In this document: one piece after another, positions 1-10,164 of the stretch
Position numbering within the stretch: the first letter of the stretch is position 1
Layout of the letters: the number at the start of each line of letters is the position of its first letter
Source of the DNA: Amorphophallus konjac
Taxonomy: Eukaryota; Streptophyta; Magnoliopsida; Alismatales; Araceae
Length of the DNA: 64,000 bases
Assembly (NCBI GenBank): GCA_022559845.1
Contig: CM040121.1
Coordinates: forward strand, 514,270,566 to 514,334,565
Direction: 5' to 3'
The notes under the pieces: model-generated
Databases searched by the model: none
Seen by the model: only the letters and a program-made list of their open reading frames with translations
What the model was told of the DNA's origin: nothing
Position numbers and translations under genes: made by a program

Positions 1-1014
1 TTCCGAACAAATGTCTTTCAATTCTGCACTTCTTAATCAGAGCTTTAAGCATAATAGCTTTTTATCTGCCTTATTGCTATGTACCTTTTGAAATCTATAT
101 ATATATTCCTTTCTTTTTTTTCTTTCTACTTTTTTTTTACTTTACACACATGATGCTGCACTACCCTTCACTATTTTACACGAACCTTAACACGTCTTAG
201 GTGAAGTAGGCCCGGTTACATAGATCAAAGTTCCCTTTTCCTTTTGACGTGAACCTCAACACGTCTTAGGTGAAGTAGGCCCAGATACTCAGAATCGGAG
301 CATTTTTCATGGTGTTTTTTTTTCTCATAATTTTGTCACTTGTGCATTTGCACTAATTTTTGGTAAATAGCATGGCAGAAAGCTTATAAAAAATCTCTTC
401 CTTAAGAAGTGCTGAATATTAGACAACATATTCAAAATAGCAGAAGGCTTGTCCTACGTGTTTCATTAGCGTGCAACGTGATTGTATTTTTCTAAAGTGC
501 ACATGAACTTTAAAGAGATTCTTAAATCAGTTTTCCAGTGCTAGCTTGAAGAAATTATCCATCATCCTTTTCCTAGTCGTTGCTATTCCAGAATTACTTT
601 TCATGAGACACGAATCCAGAAACATCAATTCGGGGAAAACTGTTGTTCAGCGTGACAATATAAAAGTATAAAATAGCAAGAAAAAAATAATTTTTTTTAT
701 TTGATCTCCCCCCCCCCAACTTAAATGACATTGTCCTCAATGGCATAAGCATGAGAAAGATCAGAGAACAATTAAACAGGTAATAAGGGTGGGATGGAAG
801 GGTACAACCTGATGGTCGGGGTGAAAGTGACGAGGGCGTCGGTGCAGTTTGGCCTGACACTAAAAAATAGACACACTAAAATAAGAAATCAAATATCAAA
901 ATCTCTTCCCAAAAACCATTTATTAGCACACCAAACTAGGAAAACGTTGGGTTGCCTCCTAAAAAGTGCTAAGTTTACCGTCTTCAGCTAGACGCATGAA
1001 AGCTTAAAAGGAAG
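1..1014 (-). other. 3' noncoding internal region of Athila-like element 1
   Basis: This stretch lies between the integrase stop and the missing 3' LTR. It has no credible ORF. Positions 1-600 match, by eye, 12745-13300 and 15960-16550 in the neighbouring array, showing a conserved 3' internal region. It holds a two-copy motif (about 181-220 and 249-290) with the core caacacgtcttaggtgaag. A C-run at 708-717 reads as a polypurine tract on the element's strand. No envelope-like ORF is seen, although some Athila elements carry one. Confidence 0.75.
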
Positions 1015-3894
1015 TTAAGCCTGATCACATAATGCTATGGATTCTTTAGGTGACAACAGCTCATTTTCCAAGTAGGGTTTCAACCTTTGACCGTTAACCG
1101 TAAAGATATGACCATTTTGGGGATTCAAAAGTTTGACGGCTCCATGGTCAAATGCCTTAACAACTATGAACGGTCCATCCCATCTTGATTTCAATTTACC
1201 AGGGAACAAACGGAGCCGTGAGTTAAAAAGCCAAACCTTTTGATTTTCGTGAAAAGTTTTTCTATGAATATGCTGATCGTGAAAAGCCTTGGTTTTAGCT
1301 TTATAGATCTTGGAATTTTCATAGGCTTCATTTCTTAGCTCCTCTAGTTCATTGAGTTGAAGAACCCGTTGGGCTCCAGCTTGAGTCAAGTCAAAGTTGA
1401 CTTGCTTAATGGCCCAGTAAGCTCTATGTTCAAGCTCGACAGGTAGGTGGCAGGCTTTACCAAAGATGAGACGGTAGGGTGACATGCCAATAGGGGTTTT
1501 GAATGCAGTTCTATAGGCCCATAGTGCATCATCTAGTCGCTCAGACCAGTCTTTCCTATCCGACCGAACTGTCTTGTGTAGAATGTTCTTAATCTCCCTG
1601 TTGGATACTTCCACCTGGCCACTAGTTTGGGGATGATAGGGGGTGGCAATTTTATGGGTGATCCCATATTTCTTGAGCAAAGCTCGAAATTGGGAGTGAG
1701 TGAAATGCGAACCCCCATCACTAATGATAGCCCTCGGACAGCCAAATCTAGAGAAAATGTTCTTGCGAACAAATTTCATGACTACCTTGTGATCATTGGT
1801 CCGTGTGGCTATAGCTTCAATCCACTTTGAAACATAATCGACCGCCACCAAAATGTATTCATTGCCAAAGGATGGTGGAAACGGTCCCATAAAATCAATC
1901 CCCCAAACATCAAAGATTTCCACTACAAGAATGGGATTTAGCGGCATCATATCTCTCTTCGAAATATTGCCCACAGCTTGACACCTCAGACATTTTTTGG
2001 AAAATTCATAAGCATCCTTGAATAAGGTGGGCCAATAAAATCCACTTTGTAACACCTTAGCCGCAGTTTTCTTTCCTGAAAAGTGTCCCCCACAAGCGAG
2101 AGTGTGACAAAAATTCAGGACAGATTGTTGCTCATCCTCGGGGACACATCTTCGGATGATCTGATCTGGACCCATATGAAACAATTCCGGGTCCTCCCAA
2201 AAATAGTGTTTGAGTTTGGCAAAGAAGTGGTCCTTTTCCTGCTTAGACCACCCAACTAGGATCTGTCGTACTGCCAAGAAGTTGACAATATGAGCATACC
2301 AGGGGGTAGAGGTGATAGACAATAGTTGTTCATCAGGAAAAGAATCAGACATTGGAGCACTCTCAGGTATCACTATTCGGGATAAATGATCAGCCACAAC
2401 ATTTTCTAACCCCTTCTTATCTTTGATTTCTAGATCAAACTCTTGCAATAACAGAATCCATCTAATCAGCCAGGGTTTAGCATCCTTCTTGGTGAGCAAG
2501 TACCTCAAAGCGGCGTGATCAGAATACACAATAACTTTGGCCCCCAAAAGATATGATCGAAATTTCTCTAGGGCAAAAACAACTGCGAAAAGTTCCTTTT
2601 CTGTGGTGGTGTAATTCATTTGAGCATCTCCGAGAGTGCGACTCGCATAATATATCACCACAGGTTTCTTATCAATTCGTTGCCCCAGGACAGCTCCTAT
2701 GGCGTAGTCCGAGGCATCACACATGATTTCGAAAGGCAGTGACCAATCTGGGGATTGAAGAATTGGAGCTTGGGTCAGAGCTACCTTCAAAGAATGGAAG
2801 GCCTCAAGACACGACTCATCTAGATGGAAGGGAGTGTCCTTGGCTAGCAACTTTGTGAGCGGGCGAGTGATGGAAGAGAAGTTCTGAATGAATCTTCTAT
2901 AAAAACCCGCATGGCCAAGGAAAGATCGGATTTGCCTGACAGATGAAGGGGGAGGAAGATTGGAAATCAGATCGACCTTAGCCTTGTCTACTTCTATCCC
3001 CCTCTCGGAAATGACATGGCCTAAAACAATCCCTTTTTGGACCATAAAATGGCTTTTCTCCCAACTAAGCACCAGATTAGATGCAATACATCGGGCCAAC
3101 ACTTTTTGCAAATTCTTTAAACAATTATCAAATGAGTCTCCGAAAACGGAGAAATCATCCATGAAAATTTCTAAAAATTCTCCCACCATTTCAGAAAATA
3201 TGGCCATCATGCACCGCTGAAAGGTGGCAGGGGCATTGCAAAGCCCAAACGGCATTCTCCTGAAAGCAAACGTGCCATAAGGACACGTGAATGTAGTTTT
3301 CTCTTGATCCTCCGGGTAAACGGTAACTTGATTGTACCCGGAGTATCCATCCAAAAAGCAAAAGTATTTTTGCCCAGCCAATTTCTCCAAAATTTGATCA
3401 AGAAACGGGAGAGGGAAATGATCCTTCTTTGTCACAGATTTCAATTTTCTGTAATCAATACAGATTCTCCATCCCGCTTGTAATCTCATGGCCACCTCCT
3501 CACCTTTCTCATTTTTAGTAACGGTCAGCCCAGATTTCTTGGGAACAACTTGTGTAGGGCTAACCCACTTACTATCAGAAATGGGATATATAATCCCAGC
3601 ATCTAGCCACTTCACTACCTCCTGCTTGACTAATTCTTTCATGTGCGGATTCAGCCGGCGTTGCATCTCCCTACTCGGCTTAGCATTGTCCTCCAAATAG
3701 ATGTGGTGCATACAAACGTCCGGACTAATGCCCTTGAGATCTGCCACCGACCAACCTATGGCCCCCCTATGTTCCTTAAGGACATCTAAAAGTTTAGATT
3801 CCTGATCGGAAGTGAGGTTGGAGGATATAATGACAGGCAAAGTTTGGTCAGGACTCAGATAAGCATACTTAAGAGAGTCCGGCAGAGGCTTCAA
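1015..3894 (-). CDS. pol: Athila-type Pol: reverse transcriptase, RNase H and integrase (intact frame)
   Basis: A 959-residue open frame. RT spans about residues 60-345 with the catalytic motif FMDD at 244-247. RNase H spans about 385-510 ([10 protein letters not shown] near 391-400, YSDH at 457-460, ADHLSR at 501-506). The integrase zinc-binding residues are H597, H604, C635 and C638. The catalytic triad is D667 (GIDFMG), D726 (ISDGGSHF) and E762 (QVEVSNRE), with the family's 35-residue D-E spacing. RT copies genomic RNA and integrase inserts the cDNA. The real frame extends upstream without a break to 3996, just after an in-frame TAG at 3997-3999 separating it from the protease, so the listed start is only the first start-like codon. 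This is the least damaged pol among the gypsy elements here. Confidence 0.92.
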   Translation of the reverse strand: MKPLPDSLKYAYLSPDQTLPVIISSNLTSDQESKLLDVLKEHRGAIGWSVADLKGISPDVCMHHIYLEDNAKPSREMQRRLNPHMKELVKQEVVKWLDAGIIYPISDSKWVSPTQVVPKKSGLTVTKNEKGEEVAMRLQAGWRICIDYRKLKSVTKKDHFPLPFLDQILEKLAGQKYFCFLDGYSGYNQVTVYPEDQEKTTFTCPYGTFAFRRMPFGLCNAPATFQRCMMAIFSEMVGEFLEIFMDDFSVFGDSFDNCLKNLQKVLARCIASNLVLSWEKSHFMVQKGIVLGHVISERGIEVDKAKVDLISNLPPPSSVRQIRSFLGHAGFYRRFIQNFSSITRPLTKLLAKDTPFHLDESCLEAFHSLKVALTQAPILQSPDWSLPFEIMCDASDYAIGAVLGQRIDKKPVVIYYASRTLGDAQMNYTTTEKELFAVVFALEKFRSYLLGAKVIVYSDHAALRYLLTKKDAKPWLIRWILLLQEFDLEIKDKKGLENVVADHLSRIVIPESAPMSDSFPDEQLLSITSTPWYAHIVNFLAVRQILVGWSKQEKDHFFAKLKHYFWEDPELFHMGPDQIIRRCVPEDEQQSVLNFCHTLACGGHFSGKKTAAKVLQSGFYWPTLFKDAYEFSKKCLRCQAVGNISKRDMMPLNPILVVEIFDVWGIDFMGPFPPSFGNEYILVAVDYVSKWIEAIATRTNDHKVVMKFVRKNIFSRFGCPRAIISDGGSHFTHSQFRALLKKYGITHKIATPYHPQTSGQVEVSNREIKNILHKTVRSDRKDWSERLDDALWAYRTAFKTPIGMSPYRLIFGKACHLPVELEHRAYWAIKQVNFDLTQAGAQRVLQLNELEELRNEAYENSKIYKAKTKAFHDQHIHRKTFHENQKVWLFNSRLRLFPGKLKSRWDGPFIVVKAFDHGAVKLLNPQNGHIFTVNGQRLKPYLENELLSPKESIALCDQA

Positions 3895-3996
3895 TTCAAG
3901 AGTAGGTGGCTGATCCAGGGATGGAAGTGCAGGTTCAGATTGCAGTGGAGGGAGTGACTCTACCCTAGACCAGAGTGTGAGAGAGAGAGGAGAATC

Positions 3997-5154
3997 CTAC
4001 AGCATACTACCCTCTTCTAGGGTGTCCTTGATTGCATCCGGACTTTCATCACTCAACTTAAAAATATCAACAACATTACATTCTTCTTCAAGGTCCGGGT
4101 ATTGAGAAGCTTTGAAAACATTCAATGCAATTTTCTCTCCTCCAAATGATATGTCCATCATTCTCGTGGCACAATTTATATTGGCCTTAGCTGTAGCTAA
4201 AAAGGGGCGTCCCAAAATAATAGGTGTATGTTTAAGATCCTGGGACGAGGCCATATCCAAAATGAGAAAATCCACCGGGAAGTAACAATCATGCACTTTC
4301 ACAATTACATCCTCCAACAGACCTCTTGGTGTTTTCACTGATCTATCGGCCAATTGAAGGATGATAGATGTTGGTTTCAACTCACCCAGATCAAATTGCT
4401 CATAGATAAAGGTGGGTAAAAGATTTACGCTAGCACCTAAGTCGAGTAATGCTCGATCAAAGGTGACTCCACCTATATCACATGAGATCAAGGGCGCTCC
4501 GGGGTCCTTCAACTTTCTTGGCAAATGATTCATTACAACAGCACTTACATCCTCCGATAAACGGACCTTTTGAGTTGCCGCCCTTGGCTCCCTCCTCGGA
4601 GTGCAAAGCTCTTTTAAAAACTTTGCATATGCCGGCACATGCTTAATGGCATCTAAAAGTGGAATATTGATATTCACTTGTTTGAACAATTCCACTAATT
4701 CTTCCTGATGTACTGGTGGTTTCTTGGGAGCTTTCGGCTTTAAAGCATCGGGAAAAGGGGCCTTAGGCTCATAATCTAGGGGTCCTTCATCAAGTTTCGC
4801 CTTTCCTTTATCCAGCCTCTTCTTTCCATCCATCGGCTTCTCTTTAACAATCATAGGTTCTTCTTCCTCCTCATTCTCCTCTCGGGCCTCTTGGCCCGAA
4901 CTACTACCAACGCCCTTAGCCTTGTAAGGGTCATCTAAAACTTTCCCGCTCCTAAGAGAAGAGATTACCTTAGCATTCTCCAATTGGGGGGCCATAGGAG
5001 GAGGAGGCTGAGGTTGGTTTGGCTGAGGGAGAATAGGAGCTCTTTGAGGGAAGCCTGGAGGTTGGTTCCTCGGATTAGCCACTGGCTGGGTAGGAAGCTG
5101 ACCTACCTCTCTCCGAATATTTCCTGCTGCTATTTGCCCGATTTGACCTTCCAA
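3997..5154 (-). CDS. Athila-type gag C-terminal segment and aspartic protease
   Basis: A 385-residue open frame, continuous in phase with the downstream pol but ended by a TAG at 3997-3999. The N-terminal part is proline- and glutamine-rich Gag tail (about residues 1-60), then an acidic lysine-rich linker. The retropepsin-like domain lies at about 195-330, with the core DRALLDLGASVNLLP; the usual DTG/DSG active site reads DLG, which is normal for Athila-group elements. The protease would process Gag-Pol. The stretch begins at a TTG codon, so no true start is implied; it is an internal part of one long gag-pro-pol frame. Upstream in-frame stops lie at 5197-5199 and 5449-5451. Confidence 0.82.
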   Translation of the reverse strand: MEGQIGQIAAGNIRREVGQLPTQPVANPRNQPPGFPQRAPILPQPNQPQPPPPMAPQLENAKVISSLRSGKVLDDPYKAKGVGSSSGQEAREENEEEEEPMIVKEKPMDGKKRLDKGKAKLDEGPLDYEPKAPFPDALKPKAPKKPPVHQEELVELFKQVNINIPLLDAIKHVPAYAKFLKELCTPRREPRAATQKVRLSEDVSAVVMNHLPRKLKDPGAPLISCDIGGVTFDRALLDLGASVNLLPTFIYEQFDLGELKPTSIILQLADRSVKTPRGLLEDVIVKVHDCYFPVDFLILDMASSQDLKHTPIILGRPFLATAKANINCATRMMDISFGGEKIALNVFKASQYPDLEEECNVVDIFKLSDESPDAIKDTLEEGSML

Positions 5155-6691
5155 CTTAGCAATGGATTGCTGCTGAGAAAAAATGAGTTGTTGGAGTCAG
5201 TCAAACTTTTCATCAAAATTTGACTGCGGAAATTGAGGAGGAGGTTGGAAGGGGACTTGATTGGATCTGTTGGATGGATAGTGATGGTACTGGCCCTGAG
5301 AAAATTGAGATTGCTGGTACGGAGCCTGAGAATAATGTGATGAGTGTTGGGATTGTTGTGAAAAAGGTGCACTGGTTTGTGAGAAATTTTGATGAGTTTG
5401 GTGAAAAGGATATTGATACTGTTGGTGAGATTGGACTGGAGCTTGGAATTACTGTTTTTGGAACGAGGGATTAGTGTGGGAAGATGAACCTTGTTGGGAT
5501 TTCCAAGAGAAATTTGGGTGATTTCTCCAGCCTGGATTATAGGTGTTTGAGTAAGGATCATAAGGTGGCTTAGAAACACCCTGAGCAGCGAAGATTTGTT
5601 CTTGAATGAATGGGGGAAGTTGGGCCGTAGTAGGGCTCAGTTACCACATGATCAGTGCTAGAGCAAAGAGCACAGATCTCGTCATAATTGGGAGCTGAGA
5701 ATGGTTGAGGTCGAGGACCTGAAGAAGAAGTTTCTTGCCTTGATAGAAATTGATCTAGCTTTTGGGCAACAAGATCAACATTTTCTATCTTTTGTGCCAA
5801 CAATTCCATTTTGTTCAGTTTCTGAGTTAAGGCATTGATATCCATCATATTCTCATGCTCACCGTGGCTCTTCACTTCATACAGCCCACCCTTCTTAGCT
5901 GGTCCCACCATTCTCTCATAGGATGAAAGTGAGGCATGACTGATTGAATTTTCACTCAGCATTTCAAACAAGTCATAAGCCTCATCCTCGCTTTTACTCA
6001 TAGAAGCTCCCCCACAAGACGCATCCACCATTTGACGGTAACTATCCGTCAATCCCTCATAGAATGCTTGAACTATTTGCCATCTCGACAAACCATGATG
6101 AGGGCATTTCCGTAACAAATCATTCAACCTATCCCACGCCTCATGGATTTGTTCTCTAGGGTTTTGTGAAAATCCAGTTATAGCTCTCCTCATGGTATTG
6201 GTTCGCCCTATGGGGTAGAATTTCTTTAAGAATTCCTTTTGCATTTCTGCCCATGTTTTGATGGGTTTACTCAAGGCTCCTAACCAATACTTGGCTTTGT
6301 CTTTAAGAGAGAATGGGAAAAGGGTTAGCCTGAGAGCATCATCTGAAAAATTGGGGATTTTCACAGTTGAACATATCTGGAGGAACTCATCCAGATGCCT
6401 ATAGGGATTCTCATTGGTATTGCCATAGAAAGACGGCAACATTTGTATTGTGCTGGACTTGATTTCGTATTGAACTGCTTGATTTTGTGGTGCTTGGGTA
6501 TAAAATGAAGGTTCATATTGATTGGGAAGAAAATATTCCTTCATTTGCTTGGGAGCAGCTTGTTGAATTAGCTCATTTTGGTTTTGGTCCGCCATGGGGT
6601 TAGATTGATGATGAGTTTTAGAATGCACTAACCTCTCAATCTCTCCTATAGGTCCTAGTAAAGATGGGTGTAGGGATCTCCTACCGTGCAT
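5155..6691 (-). pseudogene. gag: Athila-type gag, broken by a frameshift and two stops
   Basis: The ATG at 6689-6691 begins with MHGRRSLHPSL, closely matching the start of the second Athila gag (MHGRRSLRPDL), which supports this start. The 373-residue open part (5570-6691) contains the capsid domain (retrotransposon gag family), e.g. LTLFPFSLKDKAKYWL and KEFLKKFYPIGRT. A zinc knuckle begins CALCSSTDHVVTE, and the frame shifts there at about 5636, losing the last cysteine. The correct phase, shared with protease and pol, resumes from 5634 with glutamine-rich Gag tail. In that phase there are stops at 5449-5451 and 5197-5199. Gag would form the virus-like particle; this copy cannot make full-length Gag. 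Confidence 0.88.
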
Positions 6692-7785
6692 AAACTAGGC
6701 CAAAATGAGAGAGAAAATTGTTTTATGATGATTTTTAATTATGTTTTATATTGACATACTATGACGAAGAAAGAGAAGAAAATGCTTTTGTTTTTGTTTT
6801 GTTTTGTATTTAGGCAAACACAAACAATTTTTCACACAAATGACCCTAAAGACTTAAATGTGTCCTAAATCTATAAATGGGGTTTCACAAAATGATTAAA
6901 GTGAAACTGAAGTTCACCCTCAATATGTCCACCAGCCAGATAAGGGGTGGGGAAGTGGGAGGTACCCCCTACTTTCGTAGGGACCTAATTATGCCAAACC
7001 ACTAACCCGCTTAAGGCGTTTGCCGTCCAACCGTCTTGCCTTAGGCACCGATTTTCATAAGAGGGTAAACTTAGATAACACAAGAACCACAGTGTGATCC
7101 TAGGGCCAACGTCTACTGACTTTTATTAAGGTCTAGGTAATGCAGAGATGCAAGGGAACTGTGGTTTGCGGGCTAAGGAAGGGTGATGAAATCCCCACCT
7201 TATGTTATTTAAATGTAATGCCCTTAGAATAATTTGAAATGAAATGCACACCACAATTTCAAACAAGGGGTTCTTTATACAATATGCATGCCAGAAGAGG
7301 ATGAGTAGAACGTACCTTGCCCCTCGCAATCTTCAATATGCAACGACAGGAATTAAACAAATGAAAATTCTATGCTAAATGATGCATGACCTAGAAAATG
7401 TTGTGTGGTTTCTAATCTTGGAATGATTTTTTTATTTTGGTGTAAGTAATTTTTTTTTGTTTTTAATTAATGAACCTATCTAGTCAGAATAAAAATGTCT
7501 TTTGTTTTCATATTTTTGATTTTTTATAGAGTTTTGAAGAATTTTTCAAATTTTTCTAGATTTTTCAGAAATTGGAAAACTAGAACCTATTTCTTGATTT
7601 CAGTCCTTTAGGGATGCTTCCGGGCTTTTAATGACGCTTCATTTTCTGAGGACTTCAGGTCCGATTTTCCTCTTTCCTTGATGTTCTGACTTTTTTTTTC
7701 TTTTTCCTGCACAAGTAAAAATAGCAAAATCAATATACAAATATACACATCAAACACAAGAATATCCCAACTTGCAAAAATTCCA
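6692..7785 (-). other. Leader between PBS and gag of Athila-like element 1
   Basis: Untranslated leader of the minus-strand element. A motif at about 7005-7056 (core cccgcttaaggcgtttgccg) recurs at about 22793-22840 in the other Athila element, surrounded by otherwise diverged sequence, so it may have a role in the RNA such as packaging. A second stretch conserved between the two leaders lies at about 7190-7290. Short ORFs here start at non-ATG codons and are not supported as genes. Confidence 0.6.
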
Positions 7786-7803
7786 TCCCCGGCAACGGCG
7801 TCA
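7786..7803 (-). other. Primer binding site, tRNA-Asp type (one mismatch)
   Basis: The plus strand reads tccccggcaacggcgtca, which matches the 3' end of plant tRNA-Asp(GUC) except for one C-to-T change. It lies six bases inside the 5' LTR edge, the expected place for minus-strand DNA priming. Confidence 0.85.
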
Positions 7804-7809
7804 AAAATT

Positions 7810-9873
7810 TGATGCGCTCGACAGTCGTCGTTTAAAAATACCGTGCCACACAAATTTCAAAATTTATAACCGCACTCACTCACTCGAATGGTTTTGAAAA
7901 TACGAGTACAGTGGTGAATACGGGTCGATCCCACGGGGAGAGAATATTTGATTTTAGCTCCTGTTGGAAATACCCTTATATTTGGAAAAGTCAATTTTGT
8001 ATTTTGGAGTGCGATTATCACTAAAGGAAATGAAAGTACAACTTTAAATAACAAGAGATAAGTGAAAGAATAATTAGTCAATTGATTGAAGAATGACGTC
8101 GTTTCCTCGCCGAGCCTTTGATGAAGATCGCTCCGCCTTGGAAGTCGACACCGTGAGATGATTTGAAGAAGACTTACCACTTTGGGTATGTGTGATGAAA
8201 CCGTGAAGAAAAGGTTTGGATTGAAATTGAAACAAAACACAAGTGGAAACACAAGTGGCAATTACAACAGAAATCTATTGAAATAGAGGTTTGGAAGGCA
8301 AAAAATAATTTGAAATCTAGAAGGAATTAGACAAAGTGAACTAAATGAAAGTTGTAGAGAATAAAACGATGAAGAATTTTTATGAAGAACATAGAAACAT
8401 AAAATGAAATGAAGATAATGAAAAACTTGAAAAACTATGACCTATTGGTTCGGATGAACAGTAACAGAGCAAAAATCAGAATGTTGAAAAATTAATTCTA
8501 ACACACAAAATAAGCAGAATTTGGAGAAGTGGTAGAAGAACAAAACTTAGATCTACAAGTAAGGAACAACTTTCATGAAGAACTCAGAGTAAAATTAAGA
8601 AGGGAAAGGCTTCAAAATGAAGAAATGGCAGAAGGTATCACCACGGATGAACAGTAAACATACAAAATAGCACTTAAGAAAATAGACAAGAACTCTATGA
8701 ATTAGGAAGAATTTGAAGAAATGCGAAACAAATAAGTTGAAGAAAACTTAAAAAGGAACAACTTTTATGAAGAACTCAAATTTAAATAAAGATCATAACA
8801 ATGAGAAATAAGGCTAAGAAAAGACTGAATTCCAAAATGAAACTTGTATTGAAATAACTTCAACTTACAACTTTGACTTCAAAAACTTGTAAAACATAAC
8901 TCCAACAATCAACAACTTCAGAAATACAAAGAACAAACTTACATTACAAATGACCCATAGCTAGCTCTATCTCTAACTCAACCTTCCTTAACAACTAACT
9001 ACTTGTTCCATTACAAATGAAGCCCTTATATAGGGTAACAAACTCTTCTTGCCCATGTAAAAAAACTCAAGTGCACCTAATTTTGACCTAAATGTGGGCT
9101 GGCATGTGCTGCACACATTTTTTTCAATTTTTCTGGAATTTTTTCGGATTTTTCTGGCATTTTTTTGCCCTTCTTTTCCTTCTCTTTCTCTCTTTCTCTC
9201 TCATTTTCTCTCTGCCGGCGCGTTGCGCCGACCAGCCGACTGGGTTAGGCCGCCTGCCCGTGGGCGCGCCATGCGCCGACCTCGCCTGCCTTCGCCGTGT
9301 GTCGCACGCGGTGCACGCGCCCGCGCCTCCGCTCCGCCTTCGCCGCGTGGACCCTTGGGCCTTCTTTCGCGTGCCACGAGCCCCCCCCCCCCCCCCCGCC
9401 TTCGCCCTTCTCGCCTCGTCGCCCGTGCGGGCGGCGAAGGCGGGAAGGGCGGGGCGGGGGGTTTTGAATCTTTTTTTATTTATTTTATTTTATTTTTATA
9501 TATATTATATATATAAATATATATCTATATAGCTATATATATATCTATATATTATTAGAAAAATTCTAAAAAATAGTAAATACATTTATTTTTTTTGTTA
9601 AAATTTTTTTCTTTTCTTTTTGAACCAATCCTCGGGCTTTCGGCCCATTCAACATATAATTTTATTTTCCTTTTTATCTTTTTCTTGGAGCTTTCCTCGT
9701 ATTGCGTGTCTACATAAATACATAAAAATTATCATTAAAATTTATTTAATTTCAAAAAATTAAACATTTGATTCAAAATCAACAGTAAGTGTGAGAAATG
9801 TATATTGATCATAATTTAAGCTCATAAAAGTGTGTAGAATCATGAATTCAGATGTAAAAATACACACTTATCA
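7810..9873 (-). repeat. 5' LTR of Athila-like element 1
   Basis: About 2.06 kb, bounded by TGATGCGC... on the left and ...CACTTATCA on the right, so TG...CA on either strand. The termini resemble the LTRs of the neighbouring array (TGATACGC... and ...CTTATCA). It contains degenerate repeats of a unit including cggatgaacagtaa and gaagaactcag (8370-8780), a 250-bp GC-rich island at 9212-9461 and an AT-rich tract at about 9475-9560. The matching 3' LTR lies outside the window, so insertion age cannot be judged. Confidence 0.85.
9212..9461. other. GC-rich, CpG-rich island inside an AT-rich LTR
   Basis: About 250 bp of very GC-rich sequence with many CpGs and a C homopolymer of about 17-18 at 9380-9397. 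It is flanked by pyrimidine-rich and TA-repeat DNA. Overlapping short ORFs cross it but show no recognisable protein. Confidence 0.7.
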
Positions 9874-10164
9874 ATACCCAAAATAACAGAAGGCTTGTCC
9901 TAATTGATTCATTAGTGTGCAAAGTGATCTTCATTTTTCTAAAGTGCACGTGAACTTTAAAGAGATTCTTAGATCAGTTTTTCATGGTTAGATGAAATAA
10001 ATTTTCCATCATCCTTATCTAGTCATTGCTATTCAAGAATTAATTTCAATGGAAGCATGAATCATGAAACTCAAAATGGGTCAATTGAAAAAAATGAGGT
10101 TGAAAAAAAAATGAGGTTGTATATGAATGCATGTGCAACATGAGTTCCATCCCCCCAACTTAAA
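9874..10164 (-). mobile_element. Truncated Athila internal remnant next to element 1
   Basis: About 290 bp almost identical by eye to 13085-13375, the 3' internal region of the deleted Athila unit. It ends at 10164 directly against the LTR edge at 10165, giving the same LTR/internal junction as at 13375/13376. The left edge is cut by element 1's LTR. Confidence 0.8.

Larger units (their letters stand above)
1..9873 (-). mobile_element. Athila-like Ty3/gypsy retrotransposon (element 1), 3' end outside window
   Basis: Read on the minus strand the order is 5' LTR (7810-9873), tRNA-Asp primer binding site, leader, gag, protease, RT-RNase H, integrase and a 3' noncoding stretch that runs off the left edge. 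Domain order places it in Ty3/gypsy. The integrase peptide [20 protein letters not shown], the protease core DLGASVNLLP and the RT motif FMDDF are typical of the Athila group. Gag and the gag-pro junction carry breaks, so the copy is not autonomous, although its pol frame is open. Its 5' LTR abuts, at 9874, an internal remnant of the neighbouring Athila array, so it probably inserted there; the target-site duplication cannot be tested because the other end is not in the window. Confidence 0.9.

Noticed and set aside
5130..5579. 149-codon minus-strand ORF in the Athila gag tail
   Set aside because: Out-of-phase reading of the glutamine-rich Gag tail; the real phase is shared with protease.
7126..7329. 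Small ORF whose peptide resembles one at 22922-23149 in the other Athila leader
   Set aside because: The DNA itself is conserved there, the starts are not at matching ATG codons, and frame-specific conservation cannot be shown by eye.
7608..7853. Minus-strand 81-codon ORF spanning the PBS of Athila-like element 1
   Set aside because: It crosses the PBS and LTR edge and has no similarity to a known product.
9092..9532. Two overlapping 140-146 codon ORFs over the GC-rich island
   Set aside because: Low-complexity translations of GC-rich and T-rich DNA in an LTR; no start context, homology or conservation seen.
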